In this document: one piece after another, positions 6,877 to 14,966 of the stretch
Layout of the letters: each line of letters opens with the position of its first letter
Numbering within the stretch: the stretch's first letter is position 1
Origin: JBJXGE01 sp046154185
GTDB lineage: Bacteria > Planctomycetota > UBA8108 > UBA1146 > JAJFFE01
Assembly (NCBI GenBank): GCA_046154185.1
Contig: JBJXGE010000093.1
Span: forward strand, 1 to 16,277
Direction of reading: 5' to 3'
Length of the DNA stretch: 16,277 bases
The notes under the pieces: model-generated
Seen by the model: only the letters and a program-made list of their open reading frames with translations
Told to the model about the DNA's origin: nothing
Database searches by the model: none
Translations under genes and position numbers: made by a program

Positions 6877-9249
6877 ATGTTCGACCAAGGGCAAATCCGT
6901 GTAGGCTTTGCGCCACCCATTGACTTGTTGGATCCGACGACGGAAAGCGCAGCCGTGAATCGACAATTCCAATCTGCCATTGCTAACGCGACGCCAGACG
7001 GCGACGGCGCGACGCGCGAACTCCGACTCGCAATCGCCGGGATGACGTGCGCGAGTTGCAGCGCCTCCGTTGAGCGCGCTTTGCGCCGAGTGCCGGGCGT
7101 CCGCGACGCGACTGTCAATCTCGTCGAGTCCTCGGCTTTCGTTCGCATTGATGCGCGCAGCGCGACGCGCGAGCCGGAAGTCATCGGCGCGATCGAAAGC
7201 GCAGGCTATCGCGCAACCGTGCGTGGAATGACGGCCGGTACGGAACCAACCGACTCAAGTCTTGGCGAGTTGCGCACCGCACGCGCGAACTTTCTCCTCG
7301 CGCTCGCGCTTTCCACGCCGTGGATCTTGCAAATGATCGGCATGGCGTGGGGCCAACACATTTCGCTGGTCTGGCCGCTCGAGGCCGCGCTCGCGCTCCT
7401 GGTGTTGAGCTGGCCCGGACGCGCCTTCTTCGTGAGTGCGTGGCGCGCGCTCCGCGGCGGTCGATCGAACATGGATACGTTGGTCGCACTCGGCGCGACC
7501 AGCGCCTTCGGTTACTCATTCGCTATCGCGGCGAATTGGTTGCCCGGCGTCGGCGCGGCTCATGCTGCGAATTATTACTTCGAAAGCGCGGTCTTCTTGG
7601 TGCTTTTCATCGCGCTCGGCAAATGGCTTGAGCACGTCGCGCGCGGCCGCGCGCGCGCGGCGCTACTCACTTTGCTCGATCTTTCGCCACGGCGTGCGCG
7701 TCGGCTGACAAACGGTATCGAACAGTTGATCGACGCGCGTGACATTCTCGTCGGTGATCGCGTCGTGGTATTGCCGGGCGAGCGATTGCCGGCGGATGGC
7801 GTTGTGCGCAAGGGCAACACTGAAATCGATGAGTCGCTGCTGACAGGCGAGGCGCTGCCGGTCGCAAAGGCGGAGTGGGACAGTGTGTGTGGCGGCACGC
7901 TCAACACGCACGGTCGCATCGAGATCGAAGTGACTGCGAACGGAAGCGCCACTGCGCTCGCGCAAATTGTTCAGCTCGTGCGCGACGCGCAAGCGCACAG
8001 CGCGCCGATTCAACGCGTGGCGGATCGCCTCTCCGCCTACTTCGTACCGGCCGTGATCGCACTTGCGGCGCTGACACTCGCGTCTTGGCTGCTGGCTGGC
8101 GCCGGCCTCGCCGCAGCACTCGGGTTCGCGATCTCAGTGGTGGTGATCGCGTGTCCGTGCGCGCTCGGGCTCGCCACTCCGACCGCGATACTCGTCGGCA
8201 GCGGCATGGCGTTGCGACACGGCATTCTCATCAAGAACGGCGCGGCCCTCGAGCTGCTTGGGCGCACGCAGTTATTGCTACTCGATAAGACGGGCACCAT
8301 CACCGCCGGCAAGTTCGAGCTCGTCCGTATCGACGTACGGAATGCGGCGAGCACGGAGGGCGCGCACACCGAGCGACGCGTCCTCGAAGTCGCGGCCGCG
8401 CTTGAACGCGGATCAAACCATCCGCTGGCGCTCGCCATCGTCGCGGCGCATGCGGCGCGGGAGTTCGATGTGCTGACCATCGATGCGATGCACGAGCGCG
8501 AAGGCCTTGGTATCGAAGGCGTCGTCGCTGGGACCCCGGTGTGTGCTGGCCGGCGCGGTTTTCTCGAGCGCGCGGGCATCGTCATCGACATCGACGACGC
8601 TCGTGACGGCGGCGACGCTGCGGTCACCGCCGTGTATGTCGCGATCGGCGGCCGACACGCGGGCACGATTTGGCTGCGGGACCGTGTGCGCCCCGAAGCT
8701 GAACGGATCGTGCGCGATTTTCGCGCGGCGGGCGTCGACATCGCGCTGGTCACGGGAGATCGGCGCGAAGTCGGCGAGCATGTCGCTCGCGTCGTCGGCA
8801 TCGACCGCGTGCATGCGGACGTGTTGCCGCGCGAAAAACTGCGCATTGTCGAGGAAGCGCGGGGCGCCGGACGAATCGTCACGATGGTCGGCGATGGCAT
8901 CAACGATGCGCCCGCGCTGGCGGCGGCGCACACCGGCGTCGCGATGGGCGGCGGCGCCGACGCAGCCAAGGAGACCGGCGATATCGTGCTGATGCGCGCC
9001 AGTCTGTCGTCGTTGCGAGAAGCTTGGCTGTTGTCACGCGCCACGCTGCGGCGCATTCGACTCAATCTCGGTTGGGCGCTTGTTTACAACTTGCTCGGAA
9101 TACCGATCGCCGCCGGCGCGCTCAGCGGACTCGGTATCGTCTTGCGCCCCGAGTTTGCGGCGCTCGCAATGGCGTTGTCGTCGGTGTCTGTCGTCGCGAG
9201 TTCGCTGGCCTTGCGTTGGAATGAACGGCGGATCTTTACTGCGCGATGA
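6877..9249 (+). CDS. copA: Copper-exporting P1B-type ATPase (CopA type)
   Basis: 790 residues. It couples ATP hydrolysis to export of Cu(I) across the cytoplasmic membrane. One N-terminal heavy-metal-associated domain carries GMTCASC (55-61). Other landmarks are the TGEA actuator loop (323-326), the intramembrane CPC site in IACPCALGLATPT (426-428), the phosphorylation site DKTGTIT (D470), the SNHPLA nucleotide-domain motif (513-518), TGD (626-628) and VGDGINDAPAL (671-681). The last two membrane helices contain YN (737-738) and MALSSVSVVASS (765-776), the Cu(I)-type signature, so Cu(I) rather than Zn/Cd is favoured. No key residue is missing. The start is uncertain: ATG 6877 has no good ribosome site, and GTG 6955 is an alternative that keeps the metal-binding domain. 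No CsoR-like operator is found upstream. Confidence 0.93.
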   Translation: MFDQGQIRVGFAPPIDLLDPTTESAAVNRQFQSAIANATPDGDGATRELRLAIAGMTCASCSASVERALRRVPGVRDATVNLVESSAFVRIDARSATREPEVIGAIESAGYRATVRGMTAGTEPTDSSLGELRTARANFLLALALSTPWILQMIGMAWGQHISLVWPLEAALALLVLSWPGRAFFVSAWRALRGGRSNMDTLVALGATSAFGYSFAIAANWLPGVGAAHAANYYFESAVFLVLFIALGKWLEHVARGRARAALLTLLDLSPRRARRLTNGIEQLIDARDILVGDRVVVLPGERLPADGVVRKGNTEIDESLLTGEALPVAKAEWDSVCGGTLNTHGRIEIEVTANGSATALAQIVQLVRDAQAHSAPIQRVADRLSAYFVPAVIALAALTLASWLLAGAGLAAALGFAISVVVIACPCALGLATPTAILVGSGMALRHGILIKNGAALELLGRTQLLLLDKTGTITAGKFELVRIDVRNAASTEGAHTERRVLEVAAALERGSNHPLALAIVAAHAAREFDVLTIDAMHEREGLGIEGVVAGTPVCAGRRGFLERAGIVIDIDDARDGGDAAVTAVYVAIGGRHAGTIWLRDRVRPEAERIVRDFRAAGVDIALVTGDRREVGEHVARVVGIDRVHADVLPREKLRIVEEARGAGRIVTMVGDGINDAPALAAAHTGVAMGGGADAAKETGDIVLMRASLSSLREAWLLSRATLRRIRLNLGWALVYNLLGIPIAAGALSGLGIVLRPEFAALAMALSSVSVVASSLALRWNERRIFTAR

Positions 9250-9253
9250 AACG

Positions 9254-9303
9254 GCGCGCGGGCCCCGCACGCCGGTGCTGAACCGGATGCGGCGCCCGCG
9301 CGC
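9254..9303. terminator. Large hairpin between convergent copA and EF-hand genes, likely bidirectional terminator
   Basis: GCGCGCGGGC (9254-9263) pairs with GCCCGCGCGC (9294-9303). Inside it CCGCA (9265-9269) pairs with TGCGG (9288-9292), and CCGGT (9272-9276) pairs with ACCGG (9282-9286) around a GCTGA loop. That gives about 20 base pairs in one nested stem. It fills the 83-nt gap between two facing stop codons. There is no T-tract on either side, so it is not a textbook intrinsic terminator. Confidence 0.7.
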
Positions 9304-9332
9304 TACGGATCTTGCTTGCGAAAATCGAATCG

Positions 9333-10280
9333 CTACGCGCGCCCGCGGCGCGGCGGAGTGATCTCATCTTTCTGCAGGGTTTTGTCGGCGTTCTTGTCCA
9401 TGTCGCTGAAAATCTTATTGAGGTCGTCGGGGCCAAGCGCCTTGCCATTTTCGCCTTTGAGCATCCCGTCGATCATGCCACCGAGACCGGCCGGACGACG
9501 CTCGCCTTCGCCAGCGGGCGCGGTCGTGCTCTCAATGCCCTTCATCAACGCTGTCACTTGCTCGCCGCCGATCGCGCCCTTGGCATCGGCCTTCTGCATA
9601 TCGAGGAAAGACTTCCATTCCTCGACCGAAACGCTGCCGCTCGCATCTTTGTCGGCAACGCGCACGAGACTCGTCATCGCCGTCGTCTGGATGCGAGAGA
9701 GCTGCGGACGACGTTCCGCAGGCGCCCCACCCTCTGGCGGAGTCGCGGGCGGCGCGCCACCGGCGGGCGGAGCGTTGCCGCCCGGAGCTGGCGGTGCATT
9801 GCCACCTTCGCCACCCGGTTCGCGTGGCTCGCGATTGCGCCGCCCCGCTGTCATCTCATCGTTGGCGATGGCGCCATCGCCATTCCTGTCGAGTTCGGCA
9901 AACGCGCTTTGCAAGTCCGAAACTTCGAGCACGTGATCTTTGTCGCGATCGATCGCGTTCACGAACAACATCTGCTTGAGCGTTGCGGTGTCGATCACAG
10001 CCGTGGCGGTCGATCCGGCTTCCGCGGACGGAATCGCGGTGATTGCGGTCATGAGACCGGTCCACTCGACGGCGCTCACTTCGCCGTTGCTGTCGGCATC
10101 AGCGATGCCCGCGAGTAGCGCGCCGAGCGCGCGACCGCTCGAAAACTCCATGCGCCCGCCGCGACCGCCTTCCGCGCCGCCCGGAGGTCGACGCTCGCCC
10201 GGCTCTGCCCCACTCTGGGCCAGCAATGCCGTCGTCAAGAACGCACACGCGCCAAATGCGAAAACGCCAGTACTCTTCAT
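9333..10280 (-). CDS. Secreted EF-hand calcium-binding protein
   Basis: 315 residues. Residues 1-21 form a signal peptide (MKSTGVFAFGACAFLTTALL, then AQS). Five 12-residue EF-hand loops are visible: DADSNGEVSAVE (61-72), DRDKDHVLEVSD (111-122), DRNGDGAIANDE (131-142), DKDASGSVSVEE (210-221) and DKNADKTLQKDE (295-306). Loops 1, 3, 4 and 5 end in the usual Glu; loop 2 ends in Asp. A Gly/Pro/Ala-rich linker at about 150-190 separates the first three from the last two. The start has GGAAAGG 5 nt upstream. Exported calcium binding is the expected property; partner and process are unknown. It faces copA across the hairpin at 9254-9303. Confidence 0.87.
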   Translation of the reverse strand: MKSTGVFAFGACAFLTTALLAQSGAEPGERRPPGGAEGGRGGRMEFSSGRALGALLAGIADADSNGEVSAVEWTGLMTAITAIPSAEAGSTATAVIDTATLKQMLFVNAIDRDKDHVLEVSDLQSAFAELDRNGDGAIANDEMTAGRRNREPREPGGEGGNAPPAPGGNAPPAGGAPPATPPEGGAPAERRPQLSRIQTTAMTSLVRVADKDASGSVSVEEWKSFLDMQKADAKGAIGGEQVTALMKGIESTTAPAGEGERRPAGLGGMIDGMLKGENGKALGPDDLNKIFSDMDKNADKTLQKDEITPPRRGRA

Positions 10281-10588
10281 CTCAACCTTTCCGTCTCAAA
10301 AGTTCGAACATCAGTCAATGCCTCGACAGTAGCGGGGATTATGGTTCGCCCCGAAACCGACCGCCAGTCGAACGGGACGCGGGAAGCCCGCAGGGCCGTG
10401 AACACTAAACACCATTCCCCGCCTTGAGGTTCCGAGCTGGCCGCGGGCCGCGACAATCTCGCTAAGTCGCGGCGGACGACAGCCGATAGACGCTCTGGAT
10501 AAGAGGAGCGCTCATAGCCGCTCGGATCCCTGTGGTGGATGACGAGTTTCGAGTTGCAGAAGCTGACGGGTACTCGAAAAGTCGCGCG
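10281..10588. other. Non-coding spacer with two small hairpins
   Basis: I see no supported gene in these 308 nt, which lie upstream of the EF-hand gene and downstream of the 79-residue gene (both minus strand). Two inverted repeats are present: GCGGG-AAG-CCCGC (10379-10391) and CCGCGA-13 nt-TCGCGG (10448-10472). They may lie in the EF-hand leader or mark a small RNA; nothing distinguishes these options. Confidence 0.4.
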
Positions 10589-10828
10589 TTAAGGCTTGGC
10601 GGTGCGACTGGCCGCGTTGGTCGCTGGCTGTGCCTCAATCAAGGCTGCGGTTTCCGCGTCCAATTGTTCGCGCGGACAAAATTTCTTCAGCGCATCCGCC
10701 GCGAGCGCAAGGCTATCGAACTCCGCAGCAAGTCCGCGTATCTTCTTCGCCATCGGCGGATAGACGACGCGCCATTTCACGTAGCCCTTGCCCATTGAGT
10801 AGGACTCGAGCCGGATCTTGTTCACCAT
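10589..10828 (-). CDS. Hypothetical 79-residue protein
   Basis: I do not recognise this family. The protein starts MVNKIRLESY, contains an aromatic, basic GYVKWRVVYPP stretch (about 15-25), then a helical AEFDSLALAADALKKF segment (35-50), one Cys (C51) and an Ala/Thr-rich tail. It has no signal peptide, membrane segment or metal motif. Start ATG 10828 lies behind a GGGG/AGAGG purine stretch and a reasonable promoter at 10876-10904. The frame is open farther upstream to 11299, but that part is Arg-rich and crosses the tandem repeat and the HAD gene, so it is rejected. The small size and coherent composition suggest a real gene, but only moderately so. Confidence 0.55.
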   Translation of the reverse strand: MVNKIRLESYSMGKGYVKWRVVYPPMAKKIRGLAAEFDSLALAADALKKFCPREQLDAETAALIEAQPATNAASRTAKP

Positions 10829-10875
10829 GTTTACCCCACACCTCTCGCGTTTCGAAGTTGCGACTGCGTGTCGGC

Positions 10876-10904
10876 ATTTTAGGAACGGCCGCGTGATATC
10901 GAAA
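10876..10904 (-). promoter_or_regulatory. Candidate sigma-70 promoter for the 79-residue gene
   Basis: On the minus strand TTTCGA (10904-10899) is followed after 17 nt by TAAAAT (10881-10876). The predicted start of transcription is about 40 nt before ATG 10828. Confidence 0.4.
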
Positions 10905-10938
10905 GAGCGAAGCGAGCGATCCGGCACAGTTCCGCGGC

Positions 10939-11010
10939 GTGAGTCGCTGCGTGAGACGCTGAATGGGTCGCGGCGTGAGACGCTGAGTGGGTCGCTGCGT
11001 GAGACGCAGG
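10939..11010 (+). repeat. 12-bp period tandem repeat (six units) before the HAD gene
   Basis: Six consecutive 12-mers: GTGAGTCGCTGC, GTGAGACGCTGA, ATGGGTCGCGGC, GTGAGACGCTGA, GTGGGTCGCTGC, GTGAGACGCAGG. Alternate units are closest to each other, giving a 24-bp higher-order period (10951-10974 against 10975-10998 differ at two positions). The block ends 16 nt before the GTG start of the HAD gene and just before its ribosome site, so it lies in the leader of that gene. Confidence 0.85.
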
Positions 11011-11026
11011 GCAAGAGGTCGAACCC

Positions 11027-11914
11027 GTGAGTCAAAACGCCGCGCGTCGGCGCGAGTCGGCGATGAGCCGGTATCGCGCTATTGTGCTCGATCTCGACGG
11101 CACGCTGGTCGGCGAGGACGGGCACATCCATCCGCGCACGCTCGCGGAACTGCGCCGAATTGCCGCCGCCGGAACTGTCGTCATGGTCGCGACCGGACGC
11201 TCGGAGGGGTCCGCGGCGGCGGTCCTCGAAGAACTGGGGCTCGAGACGCCGGCGATTCTCTATAACGGTGCTGCGGCGTATTGTCCGCGCAAGCGTCAAC
11301 TGCTGTCATCGCGCACAATGGGTCTTGAGTTGCTCGAGAAGATCCTGCGCTACGCCGACGAGTGTGGCCACGCGCGGGTCGTGATGTGCGCGGGAGCGAA
11401 ATACGCGCTCGCGCCGCGCACGCAGGCGGAGCAACTCGCGCTCAATGATTTCAAACAACTCGTGCTCGTCGACGATGCCGGCCTGCGCCGCACCGACGCG
11501 ATTCGCGTCACACTGCTGAGCAGCGAATACGCGATGCCGGGAGACTTCGAAGTCGAGCTCAAACGCCACGTTTCGGAAGATGTCTATCTCACGAGCTTCC
11601 CACTCCGCTTGTTGCCGGCGCATCGCGCGAGCCCACTTACGGTGCTCGACATTCATCCGCCATGTCTCGGCAAAGCGGAGGCGCTCGTGCTGCTTGAGCA
11701 ATGCTACGGAATTGCGGCGCACGAAGTGATCGCGGTCGGCGACGCGACGAACGACCTGCCGATGCTCGAGCGCGCGGGGTTGAGTGTTGCGATGGAATTG
11801 TCGATGCCGGAAGTTTACGCGGTGGCGGATCGCGTCATCGGTCACTGCGACAGCGACACCATTGCGCAGCTCGTAGCGGAGTTGTTTCCGGCGAGTTCGC
11901 CTGAGACGCGCTGA
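11027..11914 (+). CDS. HAD superfamily Cof-type sugar-phosphate phosphatase
   Basis: 295 residues. It belongs to the HAD IIB (Cof/YidA) hydrolases, cytoplasmic Mg-dependent phosphatases of small phosphorylated metabolites. Motif I is LDLDGTL (D22, D24), motif II ATGR (T56), motif III the lysine in LGKAEALVLL (K216), and motif IV GDATNDLPML (D239, D243). The C2-type cap lies between motifs II and III (about 80-205). The length is slightly above the family norm. GTG 11027 is chosen because AAGAGG lies 8 nt upstream; ATG 11063, twelve codons later and immediately before RYRAIVLDLDG, is a realistic alternative. The substrate cannot be read from sequence. Its stop codon is part of a hairpin shared with the facing ggt stop. 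Confidence 0.88.
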   Translation: MSQNAARRRESAMSRYRAIVLDLDGTLVGEDGHIHPRTLAELRRIAAAGTVVMVATGRSEGSAAAVLEELGLETPAILYNGAAAYCPRKRQLLSSRTMGLELLEKILRYADECGHARVVMCAGAKYALAPRTQAEQLALNDFKQLVLVDDAGLRRTDAIRVTLLSSEYAMPGDFEVELKRHVSEDVYLTSFPLRLLPAHRASPLTVLDIHPPCLGKAEALVLLEQCYGIAAHEVIAVGDATNDLPMLERAGLSVAMELSMPEVYAVADRVIGHCDSDTIAQLVAELFPASSPETR

Positions 11915-11930
11915 GCGAGTATTCCGCTCA
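11912..11930. terminator. Small hairpin made from the two facing stop codons
   Basis: TGAGCG (11912-11917) and CGCTCA (11925-11930) pair exactly around a 7-nt loop. The TGA stop of the HAD gene and the TGA stop of ggt (read on the minus strand) form the two ends. With only 13 nt between the genes this may be the only terminator-like signal, but 6 bp without a T-tract is weak. Confidence 0.35.
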
Positions 11931-13625
11931 ATACCCGGCCGCTTGCCCATCTTTCCGCGATTCCGAAGCGCCGAGGTAAACGCGGTTCGTCGCGTCATAG
12001 CGAATCGCCTGATAGCCGCCGTAGTTGCCGAGATCAAAGCCAACTTTGTGGCCGCGCTCGAATAGCTCGCGCACGACTTCCCAAGGCGTGCCGGATTCGA
12101 GCGAGACGCGCCCGCCGTCGGTCATCGCTTCGCCGGTTGGCTCCGATGAGCCTTCGTGCAAAATGCGCGGGGCATCGCCCGCTTCCTGCAGGTTCATATC
12201 GAAGTCGATGATGTTCATGAGTATCTGCACGTGCCCTTGCGGTTGCGTGGCGCCGCCCATGACGCCGAAACTCAGGAAGCGTTCGCCGTTCTTCGTCACG
12301 AAGCCCGGAATGATCGTGTGGAACGGACGCTTGCGAGGGGCGTAGACGCAGAAGTGTGCGGGGTCGAGCGAGAACATCTCACCGCGATCTTGCAGGATGA
12401 AACCGAGGCCGTCCGGCGCGAGCCCGCAGCCCATGCCGCGGTAATTGGATTGAATGAGCGAGACCATGTTGCCGTCGCGATCGGCTGTCGTGAGGTAGAT
12501 CGTGTCACCCTCGGCGAGCGCCGCATCGCCCGCCGGTAGTTTCAGGCTCGCTTTTTTTGGATCGAGAAGCTGGCGCCGCTCGTGCGCGTATTCTTTCGAA
12601 ATGAGGCGCGCGACTGGCAGCTTGTTGAACTCGGGATCGGCGTAGTAGCGCGCGCGATCTTCGAACGCGATCTTCTTGGCTTCAACGAAATGATGCGTCG
12701 CGTCGGCGCTCGCGAATCCCATCGCGCGCAGATCGTAGCCTTCGAGCAAATTGAGCATTTGTAAGACGGCGATCCCTTGCCCGTTCGGCGGCAACTCCCA
12801 CACGTCGTAGCCGCGATAGTTCGTCGCGACCGGTTCGACCCACGTCGAAGTGTGCGCCGCGAGGTCGTCGTAACTCAGAAAGCCGCCCTCGCGTTTCATG
12901 AAGTCGCCGATCGTGCGGGCGATGTCGCCTCGATAGAAAGCATCGCGGCCGCCGAGGGAGATTTTGTCGAGCGTGTCGGCGAGCCGCGGGTTGCGAAAAA
13001 TCTCGCCCTTCTTCGGCGCACGACCGTCGGGCAGGAAGGTGTCGGCGAAGCCAGCGTATTTGTCGAGCTTGAGCGCGCTCTTCTGCCAATAGTAGGCGAC
13101 GAGTTCGCTCACGGGAAAGCCGTCGCGCGCGTAACGAATCGCGGGCGCGAGTACGACGCTGATTGGTAAGCGACCGAAGCGCGCGTGGAGTTCGAACCAC
13201 GCGTCGACGCAGCCGGGTACGCTTACGGGCAACGGCCCGTGGCTCGGAATTTTCGTGAGGCCGCGCGCGCGCAGTTCGTCGAGCGTAAGCGATGCGGGCG
13301 AGCGCCCGCTGCCGTTGAGACCGTGCAACTTGCGCGCGGGCTCCTCCCAAACGAGCGCGAAGAGATCACCGCCGAGGCCGCAACCGGTGGGTTCGGTGAG
13401 GCAAAGCATCGCGTTCGCGGCGATCGCCGCATCGACCGCGCTGCCACCGAGCTTGAGAATGTCGAGGGCGACTTGAGTGGCGAGCGGTTGGCTCGTCGCC
13501 GCCATGCCGTGCTGCGCGATGACCTCGGATCGACTTGCGAAGTTGCGGCCGGTGATGCGATCCCCGGCGAACAGTTCGGCCGCAATCGAGCTCATTGCGA
13601 TGCCGATGAGTAACAACCTGAGCAT
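11928..13625 (-). CDS. ggt: Secreted gamma-glutamyltransferase (Ntn hydrolase)
   Basis: 565 residues. GGT removes or transfers the gamma-glutamyl group of glutathione and related amides, usually in the periplasm or outside the cell. The precursor cleaves itself before a catalytic threonine. Residues 1-20 read as a signal peptide. Family features: AATSQPLATQVALDILKLGGSAVDAAIA near the N-terminus; GCGLGGDLFAL (81-91); the substrate-binding Arg in LNGSGRSP (103-110); the processing site GDTIYLTTADRDGN with Thr375 as nucleophile; FGVMGGATQPQGH (453-465); and a C-terminal GASESRKDGQAAGY close to the family's GASDPRKDG. All expected elements are intact. The GDTIYL type of processing site resembles the YwrD-like branch rather than classical E. 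coli Ggt. Start 13625 has GAAAGG 6 nt upstream. Confidence 0.92.
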   Translation of the reverse strand: MLRLLLIGIAMSSIAAELFAGDRITGRNFASRSEVIAQHGMAATSQPLATQVALDILKLGGSAVDAAIAANAMLCLTEPTGCGLGGDLFALVWEEPARKLHGLNGSGRSPASLTLDELRARGLTKIPSHGPLPVSVPGCVDAWFELHARFGRLPISVVLAPAIRYARDGFPVSELVAYYWQKSALKLDKYAGFADTFLPDGRAPKKGEIFRNPRLADTLDKISLGGRDAFYRGDIARTIGDFMKREGGFLSYDDLAAHTSTWVEPVATNYRGYDVWELPPNGQGIAVLQMLNLLEGYDLRAMGFASADATHHFVEAKKIAFEDRARYYADPEFNKLPVARLISKEYAHERRQLLDPKKASLKLPAGDAALAEGDTIYLTTADRDGNMVSLIQSNYRGMGCGLAPDGLGFILQDRGEMFSLDPAHFCVYAPRKRPFHTIIPGFVTKNGERFLSFGVMGGATQPQGHVQILMNIIDFDMNLQEAGDAPRILHEGSSEPTGEAMTDGGRVSLESGTPWEVVRELFERGHKVGFDLGNYGGYQAIRYDATNRVYLGASESRKDGQAAGY

Positions 13626-13721
13626 GGCGCGCCTTTCGTAGTGACTCGCAATTGGCAGTCGGGAGTGGAAGTGATTTCGTGCGCGAGATCAATGGGCCAA
13701 GCGGCGATTCTCCGCTCAGAT

Positions 13722-13751
13722 TTGCGAGACCCCCGACCCCTCGGCTATAGT
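13722..13751 (+). promoter_or_regulatory. Sigma-70 promoter of the tRNA gene
   Basis: TTGCGA (13722-13727), an 18-nt spacer and TATAGT (13746-13751) lie 17 nt before the mature tRNA 5' end. The spacer is C-rich. Confidence 0.6.
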
Positions 13752-13768
13752 GCCGCGTCGACTCCCGT

Positions 13769-13845
<77 letters not shown>

Positions 13846-13973
13846 AACCGCCCCATACAACTCGAGTCGTTTGCGGATTCTGGCCTCGGCCGACCCATGC
13901 ACTGAGGCGCCGAAAAGCGCGGACACAACGCGAGATATCGATTCATGTTGCAGCGTGGCGTTTGCGCGACTTC

Positions 13974-14145
13974 GTGCTCTCGACTTTGCAACTTGCTAAG
14001 TCAGAGAGCAGCCAAAGGGCTTCGACTTTGAGGGTGCTCTCGGCTGCTCTGCGGAGAGCATGCAAGACATTTAAGAAGTCGAGAGCAGCGCTTAGCAAGT
14101 TATAGAGCACGCTTCACGCGTCACGTGCTCTCGACTTAGTAAGTC
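13974..14145. repeat. Cluster of direct and inverted repeats downstream of tRNA-Arg
   Basis: GTGCTCTCGACTT occurs at 13974-13986 and 14125-14137. Its inverse AAGTCGAGAGCA is at 14076-14087, and a partial copy GTGCTCTCGG is at 14034-14043. AACTTGCTAAG (13990-14000) is matched by CTTAGCAAGTT (14091-14101), and the flanking GTGCTCT (13974-13980) by AGAGCAC (14104-14110). So 13974-14110 can fold into one long stem with internal loops. Smaller hairpins inside or beside it are TGCTCT-GCGG-AGAGCA (14045-14060) and GACTT-AGT-AAGTC (14133-14145). This density is not expected by chance. It may be a structured RNA, a recombination or attachment site, or the remains of a small mobile element. Confidence 0.8.
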
Positions 14146-14966
14146 CTCAGATCGCGGCGCGATCAAGAGTTATGGCGACGAGATGCTAAATGATGACATA
14201 GCACGGCGGGGCAGGGAGCTGGGCTCGGGGCGCGAGATGCTAAGCGCGCGATAGCGAGGGTTAGCGTCCCGATCGATCGCCTCGAAGCAGCGAGTAAGCC
14301 TAACCGTCCCGCTTCCGAATTCTGCTGCACGTCGCACTGGGAACTGGGAAGACGCTTACAGCAGCGGTGCCGCTCATGGTGGCGGGGCGAGAGGTCAACA
14401 GCGTCGAACTCTCGACGGTGGTTCGAAATACTTCAACGCAATCGTAAAGAAGCTGACTGCTCGGCTTGATCGTGGGAAACTCGACTCAACCGCGACCGGC
14501 AGCCCGGGGACTTTCTCCCGAAGACTGCGGTGTTTTTTCGCCGTAGCGCTTGCGTTTATTGCCGACTGTGTGATCGAGCACCATCCGCATATTCGCTCAC
14601 CGCGACCGCATCTCATTCCATGGCCTTAGAAAGCTCGCCAAACTCCCGTCCCGGCAAGTTCCCACCAATCCTGTCGTCTCGTTCGGCTGCACCGTCGACT
14701 CGCCGTCGAGTCGAAACTGCACGTGATAGCGCACCCGCAAACCCACTCGTCGCCGAGTTAGACTTCGAGCACGTCGCCGAGCGACACCGGACGACCGTTG
14801 AGATAGCTCGAGCGACCGCACTCGCAGGCTGTTGACGGTGATCACGAGGAATTCGCGGCATGCGACTCTCGCGGTGGTCACCGAACTTCGAAGTAATGCG
14901 GCAACGGGTAGAAGCACAAGACGAGCGTTGTCCGCGGATCCAATATTTTGGTCCACACTTGCGGCC
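14146..14966. other. Gene-poor stretch with decayed coding traces
   Basis: No supported intact gene is seen in about 820 nt. On the minus strand, two adjacent frames give plausible protein-like pieces: REFLVITVNSLRVRS (about 14805-14850) in one frame, and SYLNGRPVSLGDVLEV ending at a TAA at 14758 in another. They could be one short gene broken by a frameshift. The second piece resembles the small beta-hairpin start of some phage-derived proteins (family x-GDVVEV), but this is a weak impression. On the plus strand near 14330-14375 a frame reads LGTGKTLTAAVPLM, which lacks the first glycine of a Walker A motif and has in-frame stops on both sides. Confidence 0.3.

Noticed and set aside
8037..9065. 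342-residue minus-strand open frame within copA
   Set aside because: It lies wholly inside the strongly supported ATPase and has low-complexity Ser/Ala/Arg/Pro composition without domains.
9312..10118. 268-residue plus-strand open frame over the EF-hand gene
   Set aside because: The minus-strand protein has a signal peptide, five EF-hand loops and a ribosome site; the plus frame has none of these.
14325..14380. LGTGKTLTAAVPLM as an ATPase/helicase remnant
   Set aside because: The first glycine of Walker A is absent, the frame is closed by stops on both sides, and no further motif follows.
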